DNA of 64,000 nt, taken from Lepidodermella squamata. Its lineage: Eukaryota; Gastrotricha. The notes under the pieces were generated by a model that had not been told where the DNA came from, ran no database searches, and saw only the letters and a list, made by a program, of their open reading frames with translations. The stretch covers positions 248,001 through 312,000 of the forward strand of contig JBLDXI010000064.1 in the NCBI GenBank assembly GCA_047495785.1, read 5' to 3'. A program made the translations under genes and the position numbers. Shown here in pieces: positions 54,147 to 64,000 of the stretch (its first letter is position 1; each line of letters starts with the position of its first letter).

Positions 54147-54345
54147 CAGGGTGCGATCTTCGATCCGCGAGCTCCCGGGGAAGGAAACAATTTTTTTGCT
54201 GTTTTTGCCAAAATGACGAGTCATTTCGGCTAATAACCGAGCAAAGCGAGAAAATTTTGGAGATTTTCCACCAAAACACGCCCCAGAGCCTTCCAAAATT
54301 AACAAAACAGTGGGATAAATTCTCATTTTGTTGTCTTTTGAGGAT
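54147..54345. mobile_element. hAT-like element copy, right end missing
   Basis: Starts CAGGGTGCGATCTTCGATCC and shares TTTTTGCCAAAATGACGAGT and GCGAGAAAATTTTGGAGATT with 36915-37162. No CTG-type right end was found. Confidence 0.65.
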
Positions 54346-54477
54346 TTTCCACTAGAAAAGGCTCCGAAACCTCCTAAAAATGAGGTTACAGCAGTCTTTT
54401 CCAGGCGTTACTTCGATTTTGGTTGTAACATTTGGTCCGATTGGTTGTTACATTGTAACATGTGTAACATGCTAAAA

Positions 54478-54671
54478 AAACACTGGTAAAGGTGATAATT
54501 ATCAGCAAATATTGGAAGCAAAATTACCCCCCATAACAGTAAGCTGATTAGGGTTCATTTCAGTATAACCCCTGATCAGGGTGCATATTACCCCTTGATC
54601 AGCTATACTAATGACTAGGAGCTATGACCCCTGATCAGCCCCCTTATCAGGGGTTAATTTTTTCTAGTGTA
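54478..54671. repeat. Palindrome-rich repeat with CCCCTGATCAG words
   Basis: Four copies of a CCCCTGATCAG-like word occur in alternating orientation (AACCCCTGATCAGGG; CCCCTTGATCAGC; GACCCCTGATCAGCC; CCTTATCAGGGGTTAA). The segment is bounded by ACACTGGTAAA and its near-mirror TTTTCTAGTGT. Probably a small DNA element. Confidence 0.6.
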
Positions 54672-54803
54672 GTTCAAAGACGTTTTAGTAAATTAAATGA
54701 CCGGAAACAAGTGGAAAATTGGGGTCTGGCAAATGTTTCGTATTTTCCAAAAAATCAAAAAAGCGCATAAAAATAGCATTTATTGCGCGAGGGATAGATA
54801 TAA

Positions 54804-54905
54804 TGCAGCGTTTCCCAAACCGTGTCCTAATATAGGACACTCGTGTACTTTGCCAACTTTCAAGTGTCCTGTAGGACACTGGTGTCCTACGGGCCTCAAA
54901 ACGAC
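54804..54905. repeat. Transposon-end-like sequence with GTGTCCTA palindromes
   Basis: CAGCGTTTCCCAAACCGTG resembles a common hAT 5' terminus. It is followed by GTGTCCTAATATAGGACAC and GTGTCCTGTAGGACAC palindromes. No right end was identified. Confidence 0.45.
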
Positions 54906-55669
54906 AAAAGGGCAACAATAGATTCACAGTAAGAAACAATGCATTTTGGACCATATTCAGACTATGAATCGGGAAAAAACCGGCAGCTAAAGCTCGCTTC
55001 GCTCGCGCTTTGCCTATTTATGAACTGTCTTATGGCGGATACCTCCGTTCGGACGGGCACAGGTGCTTTCATCGTGGCATGGCCGTAAGCGTATTATGGC
55101 CGAATCTCTGATCAAGAGACGATATTAAACGTTAGGATTAATTTTTGAAACTGGCTTTGTTATTCAAGTACGTCACAGATTGTACTTGTCGACATGACTA
55201 ATCGAAATTTCCTAATTGAGAGCAAAAGCTCCAGACTGAATTTCTGTACAAATTTGTAAGACTTTTTACGGTGTTATGCGTCATTTTCCAGTGTCGATTT
55301 CTTAAAATTTCCTCGCTTCGCTCGTGGTTAGTTTAAATTTCACCTGGGATTTTCTCAATTTCGAGCTAGGTTGCCTTCAAAATTCTCTTCAATTTTTGCC
55401 AAACCCCACTTTTCACTTATTTCCGGTCAAATTATTATTACGCCACATTAGTTTATATTAATTAGGTAGAATGGTAAAATGGCGGAAATGAGTCATGCCT
55501 ATGTTATGCCTGCCGCAATACCATGAAGCTGCTTTAACTTCAAAAATGTCAACGGCTCACCCAACTACTGTAGTAAGGCCTGTTTCGCAATATACAGTAC
55601 CTATCAATTGTCATTGTTAACACTTATTTATAATCAAAACATCTACCCTGAGTATTGACGATAGCATGT

Positions 55670-55765
55670 TAACACGCTTTTATCTGTATCTTCTTAATAT
55701 TAATATTAAATTAGCAAAACACGATAGAAAAATTAATAGAATAAAATACTCGAAAGCTATTCTCA
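55670..55765 (+). promoter_or_regulatory. Upstream region of the plus-strand chimera, inverted copy of 53925-54020
   Basis: GTTAACACGCTTTTATCTG ... TTAATATTAATATTAAA ... AAAACACGATAGAAAAATTA ... AATAAAATA, 30-125 bases before the ATG at 55797. It mirrors the flank of the minus-strand paralogue, marking an inverted duplication. Confidence 0.6.
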
Positions 55766-55796
55766 CATAACGTTTTGCTGCATGCTGTAATTTGGC

Positions 55797-58700
55797 ATGC
55801 CCATTCTCAAAGCTATCACCTTGCTTGAGCTGATTTCTTGCGTTGCCATTGCTCAAGAATGCGGTACTGTAATCTCTACCTCAACGGCGAAATCCACAGG
55901 CCCGGGCAGTCATCCAGCAGAGGCACATGAATATCCATGGCTGGTTTGTAATTTTGAATCTGTTATTTTTTTTTATATAACCGAAAAAGATGTTTCTTGA
56001 AGGTCTTCCTTGAAATTTATCACAGCCGCGACACATCGGCCGCATATTGCGGCGCTTCTCTCATTTCGAGGCAATGGCTGATTACAGCTGCTCATTGCGT
56101 CTGGAATGCTGGAGAGACTCCAATTTTGTAAGATTTTTTGTTTTATTCTCTTATCAGATATGGCGAAACTTTTTTATTTACAGAATAAAAGCTATGATTG
56201 GGCGTCATAACATCAGTGTTCAATCAGAAAATGCCTCTCGCGAGTCTCTCGTGGTTCTGCCGCCTTTGCTTCATCCGCGATACAGTGGGAGTCGGAATTT
56301 CTACGACTTTGATTTCGCTCTCTTACGGTTAAGGAGCCCAGTTCCAAGATTCACACAGCAGATACGACCGATTTGTTTACCTGACGCGACTCTAATGTGT
56401 CGGTCCAACTCGTTCACTGCGGATTCAATTGACGGATGTGATTCGGCGGTCGCAGTTGGCTGGGGTCATTTTGCTCACAGTAGGTCATTATCTTAAACAG
56501 GAAATAATAGCTCGGTAATCGCTTGGATTTTTTTACTGTTCACGTAATTTGAATGTATTTTGTCTCTTCTATATGAAGATATGATCCTACGGATCTACGT
56601 CATTTCAGAAAATTAAAATCATTTTTATTTTAGCGATATTTCAGTACTCAACGCGTCATTTCAGAATCGTAAAACTCAGAAAAATGAATTTTGTAAATAT
56701 TTTGAATAACTCCGAAACTCAGAAAACTCAGAATTTATTTGAATTTTACTTCGAAAACTCCAAAATCTCCGAATATTATTTTACAAAATTATTCTAATAG
56801 CCTAGGACAACTTTTATAGGTCCAATCCGCCACTAGATCGGGATGACCTCAGACCCGTTCCATTTTGTGTTCGCGTGCCGAATAAAGTTATCCGGTCGTC
56901 GCCCGGGCCACTGCCATGTCGCACGTCATCCCCGTCCTGGTCAAGAGGCGGAAGATCATCATAGTCGTAGCGAGGGAAAATTGTCGAATTAAGAGGGACA
57001 TTTTGGTGATTTTCAACTGTGAGAATGAGAGAATTAGCAACTTCCATACATTTGCATCTGTTTATGGCACACCAGACATTTGTGTGAGCCTTCCAAACCC
57101 TCAAAAAATTCGGTGTTGACAAACTGAGGCAAGAATTTGACAAACTAGGCACGTGCCTCGTGTGCCCATGCGTTGAAACGGCCCTCGAAACCCCCCGATG
57201 CATCTCGAAGTAAATGATCGCAGCCCTCGTCGCAACTTTACTCGCCCGATTCTCCTTGGCCGACTACGACCGAAATTCTGGCTTCCGAAATCGGCCAGCG
57301 GCCCATCAGATTCAGAAGTGGAGACAGAGTTACGAGAAGGTGATGAAGCCCCATCAGATGACGCCTCGTGTTCTGAAATGACGCTCAGAATGATCATTAA
57401 TTAATTTTCCGAAGTGTCGTGTGCTGAATTTTCGCGAAATTTCAGATCAAAATTTCTGAAATGTCGTTACACGGATCCTAGCTCTCAAACCGGGGAAGGA
57501 ACGGCGAAGAATGACAATTCAGCTACGTAGCCTAGTGGGTAATTCTCAACTCCGGTCTGTCTAATTCTTATAGTTTCAAGTAACTCAGTGCCTCAATTTA
57601 AATGACATTAGGTTTCTAGAGGCGCGATGCATATGCTCCCATGTTTTATAGCCCTTTTAATTAGCTTCATCGTTGTTTCCCTTCAGCTAGGCTCTCTGAG
57701 ATCCCGAGGAAGCTAGACCTTCAAGCTCGATCGTACCGAAACTGCTCAATGGAGTATTCCCAAGGCCGATTGGATCCGGTCAACATCACCGACTCGAAGA
57801 TGTGTTTCGCTGCCGATAAAAGCGACGTTTGCTTTGGAGATTCCGGTGGCCCTCTCATGTGTATGAAATCAAGGCAGACTTACCTGCTAGGCATTATTTC
57901 GAATGGAGATGATTCATGCAAAGGATACACTCCTGGCATCTACAGCAGAGTCTGCATGGTTCTCGATTGGATTTCGGAAAACACTGATGTTCGAAGCCAG
58001 ACGAGCACTCCCGATCAGTCTTGTACCGTACCGAATATCACCGCGGGATTTGTAACTCGAGTGGACCCAGAAACTTCGGAAGATTCTAATGAAGTTCTAA
58101 GACCTGGAACAATCGTGGAAAGTGGTGAAACTGTCGGCATCAAATGCAACCCTGGTTTCTCGTACTCCGAGTCCATCTCGACTGCATCGTGCTTGCCTCC
58201 ATTCCTTCCGGGGATTAATGGAAGGTGTAACCGTACAAGTAAGCAAATGCAGCGTTTTCTTTAATATATGACGCCATTTTTGCCTCCAAGGCTGTGGTGC
58301 CGTTCGGACCGTTCAAAACGGCTACGTAGCGCCTGGTCTATCGGGAGTTGGAGCCACCAGGAACATATCATGCAAACAACATTTTGTGATTCGCGGAAGT
58401 GCTTCCATACTGTGCCTCTCGAACTTCACGTGGTCGCAGCCTGGTTCCTGCGTGCCGGCAAAGCGAAGACCTGTCAGTTTTCTACAAAGATTCACTTCAT
58501 TTTTTCAAACAGTTTCGTCTTACCCAATTCTTGTTTGGCACAGAAACAAAAAACAAAATGTCATTTATTACTTTTATTTACCTAAATTCACTTTTGTGGA
58601 ACAAAATTTGGCTCCGTTCCCTACCGTTCCCTACCAGTGCCGGATTTTCCATTAGGCAAACAAGGCAATTGCCTTAGGGCCCCGCGATTTTCGGGCCCTT

Positions 58701-61078
58701 CAAATCCAAAGGGGGACCCTTATGCCCCAAGGGCCCCCATATTTTTTTACTCTAGTTTGAAAATTCCACCTTTTGATTTGTGAAAACGGCTTCAACGGTC
58801 AATTTTTCGGCCTTTGGACGGAGCTTTTGGATAACAATTTTGAAAAAATGTGCTCGCTTCGCTCGCACTCGTCTACTTTTTCCAGTCCGGTCTAAACTCT
58901 CCGAACAAACCTTACAAATCTGTAAGGCTGTATGCTCTAAAAATCTGGCACTATTGTGTGCAGGAAGCATTCGCATTATAAAACGAATCAATCAAACCCT
59001 GAACTTAACGTAATGTTGCTATTGGTATAAGAGTTCTAAATCACTATATTTTTCCTGCATGTTATCAATGTGAAAACTAAAAATTTTAAGTTATCAGCAA
59101 AAATTCAAGATAAAAGGTCTTTTCAAGTAAAAGGTTGGGGAAACTAGTATTTTGTCCATTTTAAAGTGAGTTTGGCGGGCTTTTTTCATTGAAAAAATCC
59201 CGAAATTTGCTCGCTTCGCTCGAATTAATTGGTTCAAATTACATGTAATCTCCACAAAAGCCGCGGCAAAGTTTTCAGCTAAAAAAGTGGTCCAATTGGG
59301 TCTAGCTCTCAGGTGGTATATTCAGTCATTCAACTGTACCTAACAACTGTTTGAATTTAAAATCAAAACAGTGCTCCGGGTACGGGGGGTAAGGGGGGAA
59401 AACGACCCCCCCCCCCCTTGGCGTTCGAAAGTTTCTGAAAAACGTAAGGGTCCTCCCTGTTGATTTGCAAATTTTGGGCTCAAAATAGCTCCATTTACCC
59501 CCCTCAGAGCTGGACCTAGTCGGATCACTGAATCAAAATCTAAATTTAATCGGAAAACCAGGTAATATGTACATAATCTTATGGTGTCAGTGCCGGATAT
59601 TCCCAGCTTGAAATTCCTCGGGGCCCTAGGAAATTGGATATTTGTTAATTATATTTTGCCGTGGCTTTGGTTGAGATTAGCACATGTAATTTGAACCAAT
59701 TAATAAAAAGTATTTAATACCAATCAATAAGGGAAGCGAGCAAATTTTGGGCTTTTTCAATAAAAATAGCCCCAAACCCTCTTAAAAATATCCAAAGTGC
59801 TCATTTGCTTTGTCTTTTTCTTGAATTTCGGCTGTCTACTTCCAAATTTCGGTTTTCACATTGGTAAAATGCAGGAAAATAACATGATTTAACTCTTCAA
59901 ATTGTTTCAAAATTGTGGTCCAAACGCATTAGAGTCCAATAACTATGTCCTCCTTACGGCACTGTAATCAGTTGTCAATTGTGCTATGCCTTCATCTTTA
60001 GGTTCGTGAAGTGTACGAGCAATTGTGGAATGTATCATCATTGACGGGCGATGTGGCGCAGGTGCGGCGACTCGTCGCGGAGATCGACGAATCCACTGGC
60101 GGCAAGTTCGACCCGAACTGGCGCAACCCTAACGTTTCTTACTGCGATACTTGGACTACACAGAATGGCACCCTGCTTCATAGCGTTTGGCTGTGTTCAA
60201 ATCGAAAATCGGACCAACGACTGGAAATTGTTCGGCTGTTGCTTGACCGCGGGGCTGATGTGAATGCCAAGGAGGGTGCCGCTGGCAAGACGGTGTTGAT
60301 GGCAGCGGCAATTATTGGGGATTCAGATTCAGCTCGCCTGCTGCTGGATCGCAGAGCTGACATTGAGGCTACAGATGACACTGGCTACACGGCGTTGATT
60401 CATGCGGCAAAGGAAGTGCAAGTGGAAGCAGTACGGCTATTACTCGATCGCAACGCTTCAATCGATGCCGGTGATATCGAAGGCTTCACGGCATTGATGG
60501 CAGCGGCTAATAATGACAAATTCGAAGTGGTACGGCTGTTACTGGATCGCAATGCAGCCATCAATGCCACGGATGTAAATGGCTTGACAGCGTTGATGAA
60601 TGTGGCTAAGAACCGGCAAGTCGAAACTGTTCGACTATTACTAAGTTTCAGGCCTGACATTGAGGCGAAGGATGCAGATGGCGCGACGGCGCTTTTACAT
60701 GCCTCTAGTAGAGGGAATGTCGAAATTATGCGCGTTTTGCTTGATCGGAACGCTTCTATCGAAGCTCGGAATAACAAAGGCGAGACAGGGTTAATGAGCG
60801 CGTCTGTGGTTGGAAATGTTGCCGCTGTAAAACTGTTGCTGGATCGCAACGCTTCCATTGAGGCCAAGGATAACAATGGCGAAACAGCGCTGAGCTATGC
60901 GGTTTTGTTCGACCGCGTCGAAGCCATTCGACTGTTACTAGATAGAGGAGCTAATATGAATGTCATAAATATCTATGGCTTGTCGGTTCTAGATACTGCA
61001 GTTTGTGATGAAAGAATAGCTTCGGCCAATCTGCTGAGGTCGCGAGGAGCAATTCGAACAAAGTCGCCATGTCGTTAG
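55797..61078 (+). CDS. Secreted trypsin-fold protease with two CCP modules and about nine ankyrin repeats
   Basis: Predicted 792 residues. Exons: 55797-55943, 56003-56127, 56184-56479, 57687-58238, 58291-58472, 60002-61078; phases join. Signal peptide MPILKAITLLELISCVAIAQ. Triad His80 (WLITAAHC), Asp134 (FDFALLRL), Ser242 (VCFGDSGGPLM). The S1-pocket position is Asp236, predicting trypsin-like cleavage after Arg or Lys. CCP1 starts SCTVPNITAGFVTRVD; CCP2 runs SCGAVRTVQNGYVAPG to SQPGSC. The last exon follows ATCTTTAG in phase and reads VREVYEQLWNV, again without an ATG, then about nine ankyrin repeats (VRLLLDRNASIDAGDIEGFT) and ends LLRSRGAIRTKSPCR. The first 434 residues match the minus-strand copy in length and exon pattern; the repeat number is a third. 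Introns 3 (1.2 kb) and 5 (1.5 kb) are swollen with repeats. A MITE lies just past the stop. Confidence 0.85.
56480..57686. other. Intron 3 of the plus-strand chimera
   Basis: Holds an acidic minus-strand frame at 57101-57397 (ISEHEASSDGASSPSRNS; ADFGSQNFGRSRPRRIGRV) overlapped by another at 56814-57203. These look like remnants of an unidentified mobile-element protein; I cannot assign a family. Confidence 0.35.
58473..60001. repeat. Intron 5 of the plus-strand chimera, filled with transposon ends
   Basis: CAGTGCCGGATTTTCCATTA (58628) and CAGTGCCGGATATTCCCA (59587) resemble widespread hAT-type termini, the first followed by ATTGCCTTAGGGCCCC. TGCTCGCTTCGCTCGCA (58851) and TTGCTCGCTTCGCTCGAA (59207) are copies of a recurrent near-palindrome. 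A run of C (59407-59420) is present. No coding exon. Confidence 0.5.
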
Positions 61079-61086
61079 CCTCATTG

Positions 61087-61244
61087 AATAATTCGGATTT
61101 AGGCTTGTTTACGTCAGTTTCAAGGTGACACGTGATAATTAAAAAGCGGTGATTTTTACGAGAGTGTAAGAGGCAAAACGATGACTTTTTACTTGTCAAC
61201 TGTCACCTTGAACCTGATGTAAACAAGCCTAAATCCGAGTTATT
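61087..61244. mobile_element. Small MITE immediately 3' of the plus-strand chimera
   Basis: TTCGGATTTAGGCTTGTTTA ... CAAGGTGACA (61087-61130) is mirrored by TGTCACCTTGAACC ... TAAACAAGCCTAAATCCGA (61201-61244), with about three mismatches in 44. The element is 158 bases and likely in the 3' untranslated region. Confidence 0.8.
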
Positions 61245-62090
61245 TAATGTATATAAAATTTCCTACTTCCCCTACCTACGTTCCATTTCCGATCTGGTGA
61301 TTACATCCAGGAATCATCATTCTGCCCCTGCCATTGAAAATCGAAAATTCAATATTGAAGTGGAAGTAATTGTTAATAAAACTATTTCGAATTCAACAAG
61401 AAGTCTATTTTTATTACATTTTATATTTCTTTGTACGGCGGGGATACCTTGACCCCCAAACCTATCAGGTACGCGTCCCTGGTACTACCCTCGTTGTCCC
61501 TGGCGTCCCTGGCGCTATTTTCCTCGCTGTTTGGCTGCCTATTAGAGTCGCAGTTGGTGTTTATGTTCCTGAACCTGGGTAAGACAGTTCGAATGGGAAT
61601 TTCGCTGTTGGTTGAATTGGTCTCACTGCGATAACAAAATAGCTGTACAAATTAATAATCCATTAATAATCAAAAATGCTTTGAACAGCATGGGGAATTC
61701 GTCTTGGAATCTTTCAAATTTAAAGTTCCTGTGATTGTGAGCTTTTTTACTATTAGCTTAAAAATCATTGTTTAATTATTCATTCCCGTTGATCAAAACA
61801 GCTACGCCAGATTCTCGCATTCTCGCATCCGAAACCGCTGATATGCCGTTCGAGCTTAACAGGCCACGTTGACGGTGAAATTGACGGTGATCACGCCTTG
61901 CTTACGAATCCCTCGTATCCTGGAACCAGGCTTCAGCTATGATTCCGGGTTACTCGCTTAGATTTTTTCTCGCATAGTTATTTCATAATTTGCCAATTTC
62001 CTATTAATCTGTAAACTGTCCTGCACTTACATGTTTCACTTTCAAATTACCTCTTGTCAAGCTGCCCTCTTCTGGGCGTTAAAGCTTATA

Positions 62091-62154
<64 letters not shown>

Positions 62155-62412
62155 AAATTATACGTAGTACGAAGCTAAAGAAATATGTGAAGCAGAACAC
62201 GGCCAGCTCGACATGTATCGAATCTCGCGGGATCTCAAACTGATCGTGCTGAACATTTGGCTTAGGCTGGTCAGGAGAAACGGCACTTTTTGGCGGCGGA
62301 TAGCTGGCGGCATTTTCAAGGAGATACCAGGCGTTATGTGCATTTATTGGACTTGGAGGAGGAAATATGTTGAAACCGAACATGTAAACGCCTAGCCGTT
62401 GGCAAGGACGTT
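61245..62412. other. Spacer
   Basis: No supported gene. The frame at 61370-61634 is rich in GTTLVVPGVPG-like residues arising from a CCCTGGCGTCCCTGGCG repeat. The (TAAA)n tract at 62089-62155 lies here. Confidence 0.35.
62089..62155. repeat. (TAAA)n microsatellite
   Basis: About 16 uninterrupted TAAA units, ending TAATAAATTA. It creates a spurious LFIYLFIY minus-strand frame. Confidence 0.95.
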
Positions 62413-62610
62413 TTATGTGAGGTTACGGCTGATTGAACGAAGATCAGATTTCCACCAAGGTGGATCGAAAGGTTGTAGCAAGCCTTAACTGGGCCGCAGG
62501 CAAGCCATTCCGGGGTAGATGTTGTAGTGATAGCCTCCAGCAGCTGCCGTTATCTGTGTTATAGCGCTTCCGTTAGAAGCAAAATAATTTCATAGATTTT
62601 ATATCGTTTA
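62413..62610 (-). pseudogene. 5' fragment of the large discoidin/LamG lectin gene
   Basis: On the minus strand the start region of the gene at 38814-44866 is repeated (ATTTTGCTTCTAACGG; GGCTATCACTACAACATCTA; CCCCGGAATGGC; GGCCCAGTTAAGGCT). Small insertions and a TAA early in the frame destroy the signal peptide, and similarity ends after the GTTCAATCAGCCGTAA word. A dead duplicate of exon 1's first 180 bases. Confidence 0.8.
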
Positions 62611-62815
62611 TTAAATATAATCACTGCAGAAACTAGGATGGCGCCCGTCTCCATTTTGTTGCTGGGAAGGCTAACAAAGAGGAAAAACGTTTTTTCAAGC
62701 CTAGTTTATTCTACTGGTGTTTCCTTGCAGCAGCTCTCAAGTATGGTTAACATGCGAAGTACATTTTTAACAGTCATTTCAAAAGCTCAAAACGGCAGCC
62801 TCAATGTCGTATCAC

Positions 62816-63982
62816 TCATTCAACATAGGTTTCGCACACTCCGTAGCCCAAACGATTGCCGCAAGGAAAAAATGCCATCAAAGATTGAATGACCCCGCAT
62901 TTAGTAACATCTTTCGGAGACTGAAACAGCGTTTGATTGAATGTGAGAGCCGAACCGTCTGACCATTTAAGGACGCCGGACTCTGGAGCAAGGCCCACCC
63001 AAGCGCTGTCGCCGTTGGGTGCAACGCTGCCAACCAGGGCAAGGTCGGCAGCCGTTTTGACAGTTGCCAAGATGCCATCCAGTTGCGAGCAATATAAAGC
63101 GGCATCCTGGTGATTTATCCCATCAACGCCATTGCCAACCGAGAACAGCTGCTTTCGAGCGTTTTGACACTTCGATTCGCTGCTGAACAGAACATTTGCA
63201 GGAAAACGTTTCTCAGTGTTGTCGCCACAGCCGCTTGAGCTCGGCCGGCAGGTTACTGAACCATCGGCAGTTAGCAGGCAGCGATGAAAAGTGGTCTAAT
63301 AAAAAGAAAATATCAATCATTTGCCTACGAGTTCGTCCCGCGGTAAATAGGGCGTATTATAGCGCAAAAAACTGAAGTTCAGAAGTTCATTTTTCGCACA
63401 AGGTTATAGAGCCAAACAGTTCACGCTGCCTGGTATACATTTTGTTTGAAGAAAATTTGAGTTATCAGCATAAGAAAAAGAAATGAGCCATAGCTTTTCT
63501 AGCTGCCCTACAACGGTGGTTTTAATCTGTTTACTAAATTGTGGGAATCTCAAAATCTCCAACACAATTATGTTGTTAAAAAAAACCGAAATTCAATTAC
63601 CAATCAAATCATACAAAATCACTAATAAACGGAAAATGGCTGATGATCCGTTTTAATTCATGGTACATCAACACGCGTTGAATTTTTCAAATTTCGAAAA
63701 CCTGAAATTTTCAAAGAAATAAACTCACCGGAGGCGATATATCAGTCATGCATTTGTCGTGATTCAGCTGAAAGGTGACCAAGTTTGAGAACAGCTTAAC
63801 CTGTTATAGAGAAGCAGTTGCTACCGGAAAATCCGTGCTTTTGGTTCAGCGTTACCCGAATTTGATTTAGGGGACAAGCGGCTTAGCAAGACTGACGGTT
63901 AGATGAATCTTTGCACGAAACGGCATTCTGACAACCGAGAGTAAATGCCCCAATTGCGAAAACAGAAGAATAACTACTTACT
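62816..63982 (-). pseudogene. Cys-rich/CTLD family member, 5' part outside the window, with TAA in module I
   Basis: Exons (minus): 62816-63295 (module K), 63729-63800 (J, KLFSNLVTFQLNHDKCMTDI), 63856-63927 (I), and the end of module H (ACLLG, to 63982), continuing past the window. The lectin exon has FHRCLLTADGSVTC lead-in, AALYCSQLDGILATVKT, WVGLAPESGVLKWSDGSALT and a final GYGVCETYVE, so the fold is complete. Module I has TAA at 63885-63883 where paralogues have the conserved Tyr (NAVSCKDSSNRQSC-stop-AACP against RLSCYAACP). All visible splice sites are intact. As at 34538, one stop before the lectin domain is the only visible lesion; it may be a recent pseudogene. Confidence 0.8.
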
Positions 63983-64000
63983 CCGAGCAGGCAAGCTGCG

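Noticed and set aside
62057-62383. Minus-strand membrane-like protein ending in LFIYLFIY repeats
   Set aside because: The repeat is the translated (TAAA)n microsatellite; the rest has no recognisable motif.
20164-63982. Stop-codon reassignment or selenocysteine to explain in-frame TAA, TAG and TGA
   Set aside because: Three different stop codons occur at unrelated positions and replace Trp, Gln, Tyr or other residues; several copies also carry frameshifts. Intact paralogues use all three as normal terminators or avoid them. Gene decay is simpler.

Overview
This is a gene-dense animal (metazoan) nuclear window. Genes are split by short GT-AG introns, mostly 45-90 bases with T-rich TTTCAG acceptors. 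The products are animal-type: a pentameric acetylcholine-receptor-like channel, C-type lectins, discoidin/LamG lectins and trypsin-fold proteases with CCP (sushi) modules. The small introns and AT-rich spacers suggest a compact invertebrate genome (nematode-, tardigrade- or rotifer-like). An interstitial (CCCTAA)n tract argues mildly against a typical TTAGGC chromadorean nematode. I cannot name the species. Exon models were built by hand from splice signals, reading phase and comparison among paralogues inside the window.

Three multi-copy families fill most of the window. (1) A secreted cysteine-rich/C-type-lectin family. I name its exon modules A-K: A = signal peptide plus RCFS..N..F..C; B = 42-base exon; C = MCYKYEALTP.CVPGN.GC; D = LFWF...LN.C; E = RCT...TCVPDPY.CP; F = 52-base exon; G/H = second unit, PH.RCFD...C.LLG; I = NAVSC.DS...SC.A.CP; J = ~72-base exon ending in one conserved Cys; K = terminal C-type lectin exon. 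Apparently intact members lie at 3833-5872(-), 11921-14922(-) and 28269-30333(+). Members with premature stops or truncation lie at 143-503, 6892-7072, 20164-23732, 24100-24180, 25326-26517, 30857-31033, 34538-36827, 46529-46690 and 62816-63982. (2) Discoidin/LamG multidomain lectins: one full-length gene at 38814-44866(-), a relative at 16204-18977(-) broken by a transposon, and a dead 5' fragment at 62413-62610. (3) A chimeric family in which a secreted trypsin-fold protease plus two CCP modules is spliced in frame to one exon of ankyrin repeats: 47537-53850(-), 55797-61078(+) and a decayed third copy at 31081-33362(-). Ankyrin scraps lie at 37171-38027. One nicotinic-type receptor subunit gene lies at 9235-11797(+).

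Mobile DNA is abundant and often has cut genes. A GIY-YIG Penelope-like remnant has hammerhead-like motifs and sits in an intron with a 12-base duplication spanning the splice acceptor. A 761-base Mutator-like element with a 9-base duplication splits a lectin exon. A small hAT-like family has one copy with an 8-base duplication. There are also a foldback element with an internal zinc-knuckle frame, several MITE-like hairpins and two odd GC-rich islands.

Taken together the window looks like a fast-evolving, birth-and-death locus of secreted recognition molecules and complement-style proteases. Its most unusual content is the protease-CCP-ankyrin chimera.
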